This document shows positions 47,955 to 56,875 of a DNA stretch of 64,000 nt, piece by piece. Below the pieces are notes generated by a model, which saw only the letters and a list, made by a program, of their open reading frames with translations, did no database searches and was not told where the DNA came from. The stretch's first letter is position 1, and each line of letters starts with the position of its first letter. The DNA comes from an uncultured Lachnospiraceae bacterium (lineage in GTDB: Bacteria > Bacillota > Clostridia > Lachnospirales > Lachnospiraceae), in assembly GCA_910589385.1 (NCBI GenBank), contig CAJUTU010000015.1, positions 8,207 to 72,206 on the forward strand. The letters run 5' to 3'. A program made the position numbers and the translations under genes.

Positions 47955-48294
47955 ATGATATTTTCAAGAAGGCTTCCGGAGTATCTGGACGGACTTGGGC
48001 TGGAAGAAGAGACTTGCAGTATGATACTCCGTCATTCAAATCTTTTGGAATATCAGGGCGGCATTTTTGAGTAACTATGGAATCTTTCCGCCAGGAGAGC
48101 AGCTGGAGGAACAGATTTCCCATGCGGCTGCAAAGCCTTTCAGCGGAAGTTTTGAACAGCAGGCGCTCGTATTAGGATCCAGGATTCATCTGGATTACGA
48201 TGGGATTTTTGAAGAGATGGAAAAAATAAAACATGTGAGGCTCAAAGAAGTACTGGAATATCAGTTAAAACGTTATCGGACATTTTTTGCATGA
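47955..48294 (+). pseudogene. Frameshifted hypothetical gene
   Basis: The first frame starts at the ATG at 47956 (MIFSRRLPEYLDGLGLEEET) and stops at 48074. A second frame continues through the same point one base shifted (SNYGIFPPGEQLEEQISHAA to LKEVLEYQLKRYRTFFA) and stops at 48294. Both parts look protein-like, so a single gene broken by a frameshift is likely; two tiny overlapping genes are possible. The family is not recognised. Confidence 0.4.
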
Positions 48295-48395
48295 AACAGC
48301 AGCTGCTGCCAATGCTTCTTTTCTATCTGGCTGCACAAAAGCAGATCATCAACGGTGTTACAAACGGCGCTGTCAAGGGATGACCGGCAAACGAA

Positions 48396-48421
48396 AAAGG
48401 CACTCTCAAAGGAGTGCCTTT
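48396..48421. terminator. Bidirectional terminator
   Basis: AAAGGCACTC and GAGTGCCTTT form a perfect ten-pair stem with a six-base loop, with A/T runs on both sides. It separates the rightward 45-48 kb genes from the leftward 52-codon gene. Confidence 0.85.
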
Positions 48422-48456
48422 CAAATCATAATAAAGCTATTTTAACTGTTTTATTT

Positions 48457-48615
48457 CTATGAAAATACCTTTTTAATCTTTTCCCAGATTGCAGAACTTT
48501 TTTCGGAATACTGCACTTTCGCAGCCTGATCACAGTACATGTAGCGCTCTTCACGCATCCATTCCGGAGTTTCGGGTTGTCTTGGTGTTTCCATCGCAGC
48601 ACAAAATGTAATCAT
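48457..48615 (-). CDS. Small protein of 52 residues (unknown)
   Basis: The minus-strand frame starts at the ATG at 48615 with an AAGGAGG ribosome site nine bases upstream. It reads MITFCAAMETPRQPETPEWM then REERYMYCDQAAKVQYSEKS and SAIWEKIKKVFS. It has its own promoter (48665-48692) and a terminator 36 bases after the stop. Two cysteines, an acidic/aromatic centre and an amphipathic basic C-terminal helix are visible. No family is recognised. The strong translation signals make it a likely real gene despite its size. Confidence 0.7.
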   Translation of the reverse strand: MITFCAAMETPRQPETPEWMREERYMYCDQAAKVQYSEKSSAIWEKIKKVFS

Positions 48616-48664
48616 AAAAAACGCCTCCTTTTTTGTAAGTTTTTACCGCTCTCTTGTTATCTAT

Positions 48665-48692
48665 ATCATAGCAGATTTTCAAAATTTTCCAA
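48665..48692 (-). promoter_or_regulatory. Promoter for the 52-residue protein
   Basis: On the minus strand TTGGAA (48692-48687) and TATGAT (48670-48665) are 16 bp apart, about 50 bases before the ATG. Confidence 0.55.
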
Positions 48693-48800
48693 TGGACCAG
48701 AAATATAAAAATCATAAGAAAAAATTGTGCTGCGGGCACAAATGATATATAATGCGTTTCAGAGAGAAGAAAAGTGGGTATTTGGAAAGGGGCGTGGAAA

Positions 48801-49952
48801 ATGGGTTTTACGATACAAGATATGATGTTGATCTCCCAGGAGCAATATCAGATGCAGTTTATCGCGGGACATAACGGCTGGTCCAATTCCATAAGCTGGG
48901 TACATATGGTGGAGGACATGGTGATCATCCAGCATTTTTGGGGGAAAGAACTGTCAGTTACCACCGGACTCGGATTTGACACCACAGAAAAACTACAGAA
49001 GCTGATCGAAGAATTGATCCGCCGCCATGGGGCAGGGCTGATCGTCAATACCGGATATTATATTTCCGAGATCCCAAAGGAACTCCTGGATTACTGCGAT
49101 GAAAATGATTTTCCGCTTCTGACGGTTCCCTGGGAAATCCATCTGGCGGATATGATCAAGGATTACAGCATCCGTATTTTTATGCAGGGGGCGGCAGACA
49201 AGGAAATTTCAGGCGCATTGGTCCAGGCCATAGAACAGCCAGCCAACCAGGAGGAATACAGGCAGAAGCTGCTGCCCTATTTTGATGAAGACGGGACATT
49301 CCAGGTGATGCTGATCACGACCGACCACCTGGACGAGATGGACACCGTGGACCGGCAGAGGTTATCTTACCGGGTACAGGTCTATCTGGAGAATATTACA
49401 CATAACGGGAATTTTATGTACTATGATTCCAATTTCATGCTGGTGGTCAATGCTCTCTCGGAGGAATGGATGGACGAAATCGCTGCAGGCATGGTACGCC
49501 GGGCAAAGCGGCGGATGCCGGATATTCCTCTTTATGTCGGAGTGGGCAGCCGCATGACAGATATCTCGAATCTGCATGTAAGCTATTCCAGGGCAAAAGC
49601 AGCGGTGCAGATGGCTAAGAAGCGAAAGCAGGATCTGCTTTATTTTGACAGGATGGGATTGTACCGTCTGCTTTATATGGTGGATGACAGCCGCCTGCTG
49701 AAAGAAATGGCGGAGGAACCTCTAAATCCGCTGCTGGAATATGACAGGAAACATAAGTCCAATTATGTGGATACGCTGGAACTGTATCTGAAGCACAACG
49801 GCAGTATCCAAGCTGTTTCTGAGGAAATGTTTACTCACAGGAACACGGTGATCTACAGGATGAATAAGATCAAAGAACTGCTGGGGACGGATCTGGAGCA
49901 GACAGAAGAGCGGCTGCCATACCAGATTGCGTATTATATCCGGGCAATGTGA
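48801..49952 (+). CDS. PucR-family transcriptional regulator
   Basis: About 383 residues. The N-terminal PucR domain contains WSNSISWVHMVEDMVIIQHF and LIVNTGYYISEIPKELLDYC. A middle GGDEF-like regulatory domain is degenerate (MPDIPLYVGVGSRMTDISNL). The C-terminal helix-turn-helix (CdaR type) is VDTLELYLKHNGSIQAVSEE with FTHRNTVIYRMNKIKELLG. Members control purine or other catabolic genes. The ATG at 48801 has AAAGGGGC upstream. The downstream MATE gene has its own 165-bp leader, so the target is not evident. Confidence 0.9.
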   Translation: MGFTIQDMMLISQEQYQMQFIAGHNGWSNSISWVHMVEDMVIIQHFWGKELSVTTGLGFDTTEKLQKLIEELIRRHGAGLIVNTGYYISEIPKELLDYCDENDFPLLTVPWEIHLADMIKDYSIRIFMQGAADKEISGALVQAIEQPANQEEYRQKLLPYFDEDGTFQVMLITTDHLDEMDTVDRQRLSYRVQVYLENITHNGNFMYYDSNFMLVVNALSEEWMDEIAAGMVRRAKRRMPDIPLYVGVGSRMTDISNLHVSYSRAKAAVQMAKKRKQDLLYFDRMGLYRLLYMVDDSRLLKEMAEEPLNPLLEYDRKHKSNYVDTLELYLKHNGSIQAVSEEMFTHRNTVIYRMNKIKELLGTDLEQTEERLPYQIAYYIRAM

Positions 49953-50117
49953 ACAGTTACATTTCAACACATTTCAGCGGCATTTATCAAAAAATGCTTG
50001 CTATCATTTCCCTTTTGTAGTAAGTTAGTAGTCAATGCGCAAATCAAGGTAAAAACGCTCCTAAGATACGATTTTACAGAAATGTGCATTTTCCAAAATT
50101 GAAAGGAGGACTACAAA

Positions 50118-51530
50118 ATGGAACTAAGCAGGCAAAAAACAGTTTTTTTCAGGCGCTTTATCGGCGACAGGGCATTTTATAAAATGGTACTGGCCATTGC
50201 GGTTCCGATCATGGTACAGAACGGAATTACAAATTTTGTAAGCCTTCTAGACAATATTATGATCGGGCGGATCGGGACAGAGCAGATGTCCGGCGCAGCG
50301 ATCGTGAATCAGCTTTTGTTTGTTTATAATCTCTGCCTGTTCGGCGCCGTGTCCGGTGCCGGAATTTTTACGGCACAATATTTCGGACAGAAAGACCATG
50401 AAGGTGTGAGGCAGACTTTCCGGTATAAAATCTGGATGGTGACGGTTCTGACCGGGATTGCGGCCTGTATTTTACTGTTTGCCGGGAATCCCCTGATCAG
50501 CTTGTATCTGGAAGGAGATGGAGGAGCCGGGGCAATTGAAGCTACGAGAAATTATGGAATGCAGTACTTATATATCATGCTGCTCGGCCTGCCGGCATTT
50601 ATGGTGAGCCAGGTTTATTCCAGTACCCTTCGTGAATGTGGGGAGACGGTGACTCCTATGAAAGCCGGGATCACAGCCGTAATTGTGAACCTTGTTTTTA
50701 ACTACATCCTCATCTATGGAAAATTTGGTTTTCCTGTCCTTGGAGTGAGGGGAGCGGCGGCCGCCACAGTGCTGTCCCGTTATGTGGAGCTCATCATTGT
50801 GGCTGGATGGACTCACAGGAACAAGGAGAAAAATCCGTTTGTAAATGGATTATACAGCACGATGAAAGTACCATTCCGGCTGGTGAAGAAATTTTTCCTG
50901 ACAGGAGTACCGCTTTTACTTAATGAAACATTATGGGGCGCCGGGATGGCGTTCCTGACACAGTGCTATTCTGTACGTGGGTTAAATGTGGTGGCTGCGC
51001 TGAATATTGCGAATACGATCAATAATGTGTTCAGCGTGGGGTTTATTGCGTTGGGAGAATCCGTTGCGATCGTTGTGGGGCAGATCTTAGGCTCCGGAGA
51101 TATGAAAAAGGCCCGGGATACGGACAACAAGATGATCGCGTTTGCCGTTATGTGCTGTACCGCTGTGGCATTCGTGATGCTGTTAGTGGCGCCGCTTTTT
51201 CCAATGCTTTATAATACCAACGGACAGGCGAAAGAACTGGCGAAGCACTTTATTATGGTGATGGCCCTTGTAATGCCTCAGAATGCATTTTTGAATGCGG
51301 CCTATTTCACGTTACGATCCGGTGGGAAAACAATCATCACATTTATATTTGACTGCGGATTTGTCTGGTGTGTCAGCGTGCCCATCGCATACATACTGAG
51401 CCGGTTTACCGGGCTTCCGGTCATTGCTGTATTTGCATTGGTCCAGGCCGGGGATTTGTTGAAGTGTATCCTTGGATTTATCCTTGTGAAGAAAGGGATG
51501 TGGATCCAGAATCTTGTTTCTGGAGGATGA
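50118..51530 (+). CDS. MATE-family efflux transporter
   Basis: A 470-residue membrane protein with about 12 helices in two related halves. The first half begins MVLAIAVPIMVQNGITNFVS with LDNIMIGRIGTEQMSGAAIV, the second FFLTGVPLLLNETLWGAGMA. The family exports cationic drugs or metabolites using Na+ or H+. The substrate cannot be told. GAAAGGAGGAC precedes the ATG. It ends at the terminator at 51536-51570. Confidence 0.93.
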   Translation: MELSRQKTVFFRRFIGDRAFYKMVLAIAVPIMVQNGITNFVSLLDNIMIGRIGTEQMSGAAIVNQLLFVYNLCLFGAVSGAGIFTAQYFGQKDHEGVRQTFRYKIWMVTVLTGIAACILLFAGNPLISLYLEGDGGAGAIEATRNYGMQYLYIMLLGLPAFMVSQVYSSTLRECGETVTPMKAGITAVIVNLVFNYILIYGKFGFPVLGVRGAAAATVLSRYVELIIVAGWTHRNKEKNPFVNGLYSTMKVPFRLVKKFFLTGVPLLLNETLWGAGMAFLTQCYSVRGLNVVAALNIANTINNVFSVGFIALGESVAIVVGQILGSGDMKKARDTDNKMIAFAVMCCTAVAFVMLLVAPLFPMLYNTNGQAKELAKHFIMVMALVMPQNAFLNAAYFTLRSGGKTIITFIFDCGFVWCVSVPIAYILSRFTGLPVIAVFALVQAGDLLKCILGFILVKKGMWIQNLVSGG

Positions 51531-51535
51531 AAATA

Positions 51536-51570
51536 AAACCTGCCCCTCGCGATTGCGGCGGGGCAGGTTT
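51536..51570 (+). terminator. Terminator after the MATE gene
   Basis: AAACCTGCCCC and GGGGCAGGTTT form an 11-pair stem with a 13-base loop, followed by ATCCTTTCTTT. Confidence 0.85.
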
Positions 51571-52334
51571 ATCCTTTCTTTGATAGAAGCAGTTACACCA
51601 CTGTTTGATGAAACCGAACATCTCTCCAATGGAGATTGACTGGTTTAATGGAGTATAGGGTACGGTTTTACCGGTAAATAGCAGTGAATACAGCATTTTC
51701 CGGAGTTCAGGATAGTCTGCCAGTTTATTTACAAGAGAATCAAATAATGTATTTTTTTCCTTTAACAAAAGGCTGACCGCTTCCAGCAAACCCTGTTTAG
51801 ACCATGCCTCCTCTTAATATAATATCCTCGGAGCTGGTTGAGGAAATCCAGAAATACCTGGTTATTTGCCGCACTGTCTGCTTCATTAATCATTAGTATG
51901 ACAGGAACTTTAGAATCACGGCATAGACCGCTTAAATTTTCAAATAACTCTTGAAGTTCAAAGTCTTCCCTTTTGTCTGCAGCCGCTGTATATAAAACAT
52001 CAAGCCCTCAGCATATTTCATCAGAAAATGGCGCTCTGTTTTCTTTCCACGACTGGACGAATGCTTTTGCAAATGCCAGTGAAAATGTGTTTTCTGTCCG
52101 AAATGTACCTGCACTGAACAATTGGAAATCCAGGCTCACAACGGTGTGCTCTTTTTTTAGATGCCCCGCAAGCGCCAGCAATGTAGTCGTTTTTCCATAC
52201 TGCCTTGCCCAGTTGATCGTAAAATACTGTCCGGCATCTACCATGGATGTTATTTTTTTGAGCCTGTCTTTTAAATCAACCATGTAGTGCAGATCAGGGT
52301 GACAGTCTGCACTCGCATTAAATATTCTTCCCAT
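51571..52334 (-). pseudogene. AAA-ATPase-like protein relic (frameshifted and internally deleted)
   Basis: The minus strand starts MGRIFNASADCHPDLHYMVD and keeps an intact P-loop region (FTINWARQYGKTTTLLALAG). A TGA near 52003-52005 breaks the frame, after which GLDVLYTAAADKREDFELQE and VPVILMINEADSAANNQVFL (Walker B) follow. The central segment is missing and a C-terminal piece (SLVNKLADYPELRKMLYSLL, then MFGFIKQ) continues in another frame. The same family as the relic at 34.7 kb. Both are dead copies with different deletions. Confidence 0.75.
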
Positions 52335-52414
52335 AGCGGCTGTTCCCACCTCTTTGCATTCTTAAAAAATCCAAGGAACTGGTATCTGGCGGCCGCTAAG
52401 ATCAGCTTCATGGC

Positions 52415-53938
52415 CTAATACCCCAGGCCGCGGTCTATCACCGTCCCGTCTGCCGCATTGATGGTCAGGATGCTTCTGCGCGGGTAGCCGATAGAGTAGT
52501 CGTTTGCTTCACCGTCATATACCTGATGGTAGTCGGCCGTGCCGAAGAAATCCCACACCGGGACTAAAAGGCCGTGGCGGCTGTCCGTACCTGGGTCATA
52601 AACCCGCATATAGCCCAGTTCTGCCTTTGATATGTTTACCTTAACGCTGTTGGGCGAGGTATAGTCTGAAAAATGGATGGCAGACATTTCCTCAAAGATC
52701 CCCGCGATCTCCGGGAATGAGAGCAGTTCCACATTGCTGACCTGCTCTTCTTCAAGCTGGTACAGATTAAAGATATCCGCCCGCTGCAGCCCTTCTTTAT
52801 TGACATAGAACTCGATCCGTTCATAGCACCAGGGTTCTAATGTGCTTTCCATGGATTCCAGGCCGCCGCCCATATCCATCTCATCCGTAACCGGAAACCC
52901 GTCCACATCCCTTGTGTAGCTGACCATGTAGCCGGCCTTAGTATAATTGCTCTCCAACAGGGATTCATAGCCGTTTCCCAGATCCTGGCCCAGACTTAGG
53001 GATGTGCTCTTTGCGGAAAAATTTGAAAGGCCAAGCTTTTCCATGTATCCGTCTGCAATCTCTATGGCTTCTTCCGGGGTGATCCCTGCCATCTCCTTTG
53101 CTTTTTCCCTAGAGGGTATGGAGGAGTCTTGGGAAGGCTTTTTTACGTCATAGCCATAGATAAAAGACACCCAATCAACTTGTGGAGAAATTTTGTTATC
53201 TATGCGGCATATCCGGATGTCCATGGGACAATTTGTGGTTTCCCGGAGACGGTAGCTGTAAATGGCATCCCCCAATTCCACAGCTCCAGAAAAATAACCT
53301 TCTTGAAAGTCGTCATACTCGGCCTGTACGCCTAGGGCGGGAGTAATCTCGGTTTTCGCGTTTGTCTCCGGGCATTCCTGATAGCGCTGTTCCCAGGAAG
53401 CAATCTCATCCTGTAAGCTGTAAGCTTCCTCTGGATTTTCTTCGCCGTATTCCCTTGCGGCCGCGATCCATCCGTAAGGATCCAGGTTTCCCTCGGCCTG
53501 CCAGGCCTTCAATACATTTAATTTCTCCAGCGCTTCCGCCTTTGTCATCTGAAAATAGGCTGTCCCGTCATAGACCGGGGCATCCCCGAAAAAGGCTTTT
53601 GTGACCTGGTCGATCCATTCCTGGTCAAAAGGTTTTTGGCCGACCCGGTATATCGGGATTTCTGCCGCGTCCGGGACAACGATATCCGCATCGCAGGTCA
53701 GTTCAAAGCTGCCGTCGTTGCCTGCTGCCAAAGCTTCGTATTTTTCCGGGACTTGCAGCCGTTTGGCCAGTGCATTCCTGCTGGTTTCAGGTGTGGGATC
53801 GGCTTCTTTATAGTTGGCCACGCTGTGGGTGCCTTTTTCACGCACGATCGGTTTTTCCGGTGTTTTCTTACATCCGGTAACCAGGCCGGATAATAATGCG
53901 CCGCAGAGCAGCAAAGAAAGGATTTGTTTTTGTTTCAT
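52415..53938 (-). CDS. Large lipoprotein, DUF6034-like
   Basis: A protein of about 507 residues. The signal peptide QILSLLLCGALLSGLVTGCK ends in a lipobox (LVTGC). The mature part is acidic and soluble, without recognised catalytic motifs. Segments such as SREKAKEMAGITPEEAIEIA and LLVPVWDFFGTADYH are reminiscent of PepSY-like or YycH-like lipoproteins; a Lachnospiraceae family DUF6034 has this appearance. The end has a repeat of the same type (ILTINAADGTVIDRGLGY). The ATG at 53938 follows GGAGGACC. It lies 3' of the second ISPxGR-type gene on the same strand, separated from it by a terminator. Confidence 0.65.
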   Translation of the reverse strand: MKQKQILSLLLCGALLSGLVTGCKKTPEKPIVREKGTHSVANYKEADPTPETSRNALAKRLQVPEKYEALAAGNDGSFELTCDADIVVPDAAEIPIYRVGQKPFDQEWIDQVTKAFFGDAPVYDGTAYFQMTKAEALEKLNVLKAWQAEGNLDPYGWIAAAREYGEENPEEAYSLQDEIASWEQRYQECPETNAKTEITPALGVQAEYDDFQEGYFSGAVELGDAIYSYRLRETTNCPMDIRICRIDNKISPQVDWVSFIYGYDVKKPSQDSSIPSREKAKEMAGITPEEAIEIADGYMEKLGLSNFSAKSTSLSLGQDLGNGYESLLESNYTKAGYMVSYTRDVDGFPVTDEMDMGGGLESMESTLEPWCYERIEFYVNKEGLQRADIFNLYQLEEEQVSNVELLSFPEIAGIFEEMSAIHFSDYTSPNSVKVNISKAELGYMRVYDPGTDSRHGLLVPVWDFFGTADYHQVYDGEANDYSIGYPRRSILTINAADGTVIDRGLGY

Positions 53939-54049
53939 ATGTATACGGTCCTCCATTTCACGATAGGTTTCCTATAGTATACAAAATGATGTGTAATCAA
54001 GTCATCACCGAAATGTAACCAAAATGTAAATATGGGTTATCCAAAAAGA

Positions 54050-54081
54050 AAAAGGCATGTGCCTTTCTGCACATACCTTTT
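54050..54081 (-). terminator. Terminator after protein C
   Basis: AAAAGGCATGTGC pairs with GCACATACCTTTT (one mismatch) around a six-base loop. On the minus strand it is followed by CTTTTTCTTTTT. It closely resembles the hairpin at 27171-27200. Confidence 0.8.
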
Positions 54082-54092
54082 ATCCCTTACAT

Positions 54093-54662
54093 CTACATCA
54101 GCGATGCCATGGCAAATTCATCCAGGCCGCCCTGGTTTTCCTGGCTCTCCTGGGGTACCTGGCTCATACGCGCTTTGGCTTTGCTGATCAATGCTTCCAC
54201 CTTTGCAATCTCTGATTCGTCACACCAGCCTTTCTCCAGGCCGGACTTGCAGTCGGAAAGATCCTTTTGCAGCAGCGCCAGCACCTGCTGGACCTGCCCG
54301 CGGGTCTGAGCAGCCGCGATCTGCCTCATACGTTTTCCTTCGTTGACGGCAACCTTGCCGCTTTGTTTTTCAGAACTTTCACTTTCATCCGGATCCACGG
54401 AGGCTGTCTTATCATCCTGCTTATCAGAAATGCTGTTTTCCTCCACGTCCCTGACCTGTCCGGCTGCCAGCCGTCCTTCCGGTGAAATTTCTATGCTGTC
54501 TTCTTTCTGGTCCGGATTCCCTGCTGCTGCTTTTTCTGTGAGTGATATGTCTTCTTCTTCCTCTTTTTCTTTCTTTTTCTTCAGATTTTCCAGTACGATT
54601 GCGTTCAAAGCCCTCTCATTCGCCCGGTTTCCATAGATGTTGTTTTGTTGTGAAATATACAT
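54093..54662 (-). CDS. ISPxGR-like coiled-coil protein C (unknown function)
   Basis: A 189-residue hydrophilic protein, third gene of the second LytTR/GHKL operon, starting 14 bases after the kinase stop with a GGGAGGAAAGTAA ribosome site. It begins MYISQQNNIYGNRANERALN, then a Lys/Glu-rich helix, then the motif QKEDSIEISPEGRLAAG (about residues 52-68). An acidic Ser/Asp-rich linker and a C-terminal helical pair (VLALLQKDLSDCKSGLEKGW, then EIAKVEALISKAKARM) follow. No signal peptide or membrane helix. It shares the motif and general layout with proteins A and B; function unknown. Confidence 0.75.
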   Translation of the reverse strand: MYISQQNNIYGNRANERALNAIVLENLKKKKEKEEEEDISLTEKAAAGNPDQKEDSIEISPEGRLAAGQVRDVEENSISDKQDDKTASVDPDESESSEKQSGKVAVNEGKRMRQIAAAQTRGQVQQVLALLQKDLSDCKSGLEKGWCDESEIAKVEALISKAKARMSQVPQESQENQGGLDEFAMASLM

Positions 54663-54676
54663 TTACTTTCCTCCCA

Positions 54677-56053
54677 TCATAACATTTCCTGTACCATGAC
54701 CGTGATACAAAATATCTGTTTCTCTAAACTGATATCCATCTCTCCCATATATTTTTCAGCAGTCCGGCGGACGTTAGATAAGCCGATTCCATGCATGGGT
54801 GCGTCTGTCTTTTTTGTTGTGGCAGGTAAACCGTCCTGTCCAAATACAATTTCTTCTGCAAAGGAATTTTTGACCTCGATCAGAAAAAAACGTCCTTTTT
54901 GTTTTCCGGTCAATGAGATAAAACACTCGCCCTCTGATACCTTTTCACAAGCTTCCAGCGCATTCTGCAGCAGATTTTGAAGGATGATCCCCAGATCAAA
55001 GACATCATAGCTGCCGGATTTTGGATAGCGGAAATCTGCTTGAAAGCGGATTTCCAGTTCCAGACATTGCTGCCGCTTATCATTGACGATCACATCTGTG
55101 ACTGGGTTCCCTGTCTGGAGCGTCAGTTCAAAACTGTGTATACTCTCATCTATCCGGGAAACATAAGTCTCCAGGGCGGCATACTCGCCGTTTTTGGCCA
55201 GCCCTTTGATATTGGTTAAGTGCCCGCGCATTTCATGTTTCAGCCGTTGGATGTGGCTGTAAAACTGCTCCGCTTCATGGATTCGTGCCCGGATTGCCTG
55301 AGCCTGCTGGTGTTCCACAAAATATGCTGCCTGTTCCTCGCGCAGTGCAGCCATTCCCTGCTGGAACAGGATGGTCAGATAGGTTCCTGCATAGAACAGC
55401 AGTGCCAACAGCGGGACGACCGCCAGAAAGACCGGATGACGTTCATAGAGCAGGAGCATCTCGCCGTCTTTCACCTCATACAATAGGCCGGCTATGAGCT
55501 GACCGAACAAAATGCCTGCTGTTGGGATCAGGCTGATATAACACATCTCCAGCCGATGGAGCGGCAGGCGCTGCTTTCTCAGCCGGTGCCAAAGGGCATA
55601 TAGCATGGCGGCAAATAGGACGGCATGGGACAGCAGAAGCAGTATCAGTAAGACGATAGTGCGGCAGTAGACTGCCTCCGGGGACTTATCCTGATAAGGC
55701 AGGAGCCGCTCCACGGTGAAGTACAGGCTTTCTACGGCCAGGGCGCCGGAAATCTTAGCTTCCCAGTAAAGAAGCCCCAGCAGAAAGGCCATCGGTCTTT
55801 CCAGCCCCAGTTTTTTGGAGGCTGCCGTTAACAGCAGGATCAGGACCAGGGGAAACGTCCCCTGCGGAGTATGGAGCCGGCCGCAAAGCCAGGAGATGAA
55901 AGGATAAGCGAAAAACACAATGATGCCTTTTTGCACCCGATGTCCCTGCTCTATCATAAAGGCGCGTAAAAATAAGGCCAGGCAGACTGCATATATGAAA
56001 TCGGCTGCAGCAGAAAAAGCTGCATTGAAAACCTGGAATCCCGTTCCACTCAT
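54677..56053 (-). CDS. GHKL sensor histidine kinase (system 2)
   Basis: A 458-residue protein with about six N-terminal membrane helices (residues 1-235; for example AVCLALFLRAFMIEQGHRVQ, GIIVFFAYPFISWL). The phosphoacceptor helix is HIQRLKHEMRGHLTNIKGLA. The ATPase domain has DLGIILQNLLQNALEACEKV (N box) and MHGIGLSNVRRTAEKYMG (G box). The ATG overlaps the regulator stop by four bases. It is organised like system 1 at 45.1-47.9 kb (regulator, kinase, ISPxGR-type protein) but is clearly diverged. Confidence 0.9.
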   Translation of the reverse strand: MSGTGFQVFNAAFSAAADFIYAVCLALFLRAFMIEQGHRVQKGIIVFFAYPFISWLCGRLHTPQGTFPLVLILLLTAASKKLGLERPMAFLLGLLYWEAKISGALAVESLYFTVERLLPYQDKSPEAVYCRTIVLLILLLLSHAVLFAAMLYALWHRLRKQRLPLHRLEMCYISLIPTAGILFGQLIAGLLYEVKDGEMLLLYERHPVFLAVVPLLALLFYAGTYLTILFQQGMAALREEQAAYFVEHQQAQAIRARIHEAEQFYSHIQRLKHEMRGHLTNIKGLAKNGEYAALETYVSRIDESIHSFELTLQTGNPVTDVIVNDKRQQCLELEIRFQADFRYPKSGSYDVFDLGIILQNLLQNALEACEKVSEGECFISLTGKQKGRFFLIEVKNSFAEEIVFGQDGLPATTKKTDAPMHGIGLSNVRRTAEKYMGEMDISLEKQIFCITVMVQEML

Positions 56054-56781
56054 AGTCCGGCTCCTTTCTTTAAGAAGCGGAGGTATGACTTTACAAAATC
56101 CTGATACTTATATTTTGAGAGCAAAAGCTTTTCTTTGTTTGTCAATGTCACTTCGGTCTTGCTGTATCCGTCCACATAGGAAAGATTCACAAGATACCCC
56201 TTATGGATACGGAAAAACTGGTTTTGCAGTTCCAGCTCTAAGTCCCGGATTTTTGCATAATAGGTAAATTCCCCGTCTTTCAGATGCAGCACGACCTTGT
56301 GGTTATTACTTTCAATATAATAGATGCTGTCCAGCGGTACGGTCTTATTCATGTTAGCGGACCGAAGTGTAAGCGTACGGCTCATCTGGGGGTTCTTACG
56401 ACTGTCCATGATCTGTTCTGCCGCGCGGGCAAAGACCTGGACAAACTTCTCTTCATCCACTGGTTTCAGCAGGTATTGGAATGCATTTACGTCAAAAGCG
56501 TCGAATACATGCTGCTCATAGCCGGTCACAAAAATGATGGCCGGCTGCGTACCTAAATCCCGTTCCCTGATTTTCCGTGCCAGAGCCATTCCATCCAGTT
56601 CAGAACCCGAGGGATCCAGTTCGATATCCAAAAAGAGCAGGTCGAACTCCCGGCAGCCTGCAAGGCAGTCACTGGCTGATGCGTACTGTATGGTCTCACA
56701 GGGATAAGGCTGAGCCTGGATCAGCGACGAGAGATAGGCGCGGGTGTTTGCTTCATCATCACAAATTGCTGTTCTTATCAT
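56050..56781 (-). CDS. LytTR-family response regulator (system 2)
   Basis: A 243-residue protein. The receiver has RTAICDDEANTRAYLSSLI, the phosphoacceptor Asp in LLFLDIELDPSGSELDGM and KPVDEEKFVQVF. The LytTR domain has NKTVPLDSIYYIESNNHKVV and FFRIHKGYLVNLSYVDGYSK. It is the first gene of the leftward operon regulator-kinase-protein C. Confidence 0.92.
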   Translation of the reverse strand: MIRTAICDDEANTRAYLSSLIQAQPYPCETIQYASASDCLAGCREFDLLFLDIELDPSGSELDGMALARKIRERDLGTQPAIIFVTGYEQHVFDAFDVNAFQYLLKPVDEEKFVQVFARAAEQIMDSRKNPQMSRTLTLRSANMNKTVPLDSIYYIESNNHKVVLHLKDGEFTYYAKIRDLELELQNQFFRIHKGYLVNLSYVDGYSKTEVTLTNKEKLLLSKYKYQDFVKSYLRFLKKGAGL

Positions 56782-56875
56782 GTTGATAGCCCTCTATGTT
56801 TATTTCGTCCAGACAGGTTCCAGAGTAAACCGGATTGACGTGACTGGACAGTTTGACGGCGTAACTAGATTTTGT

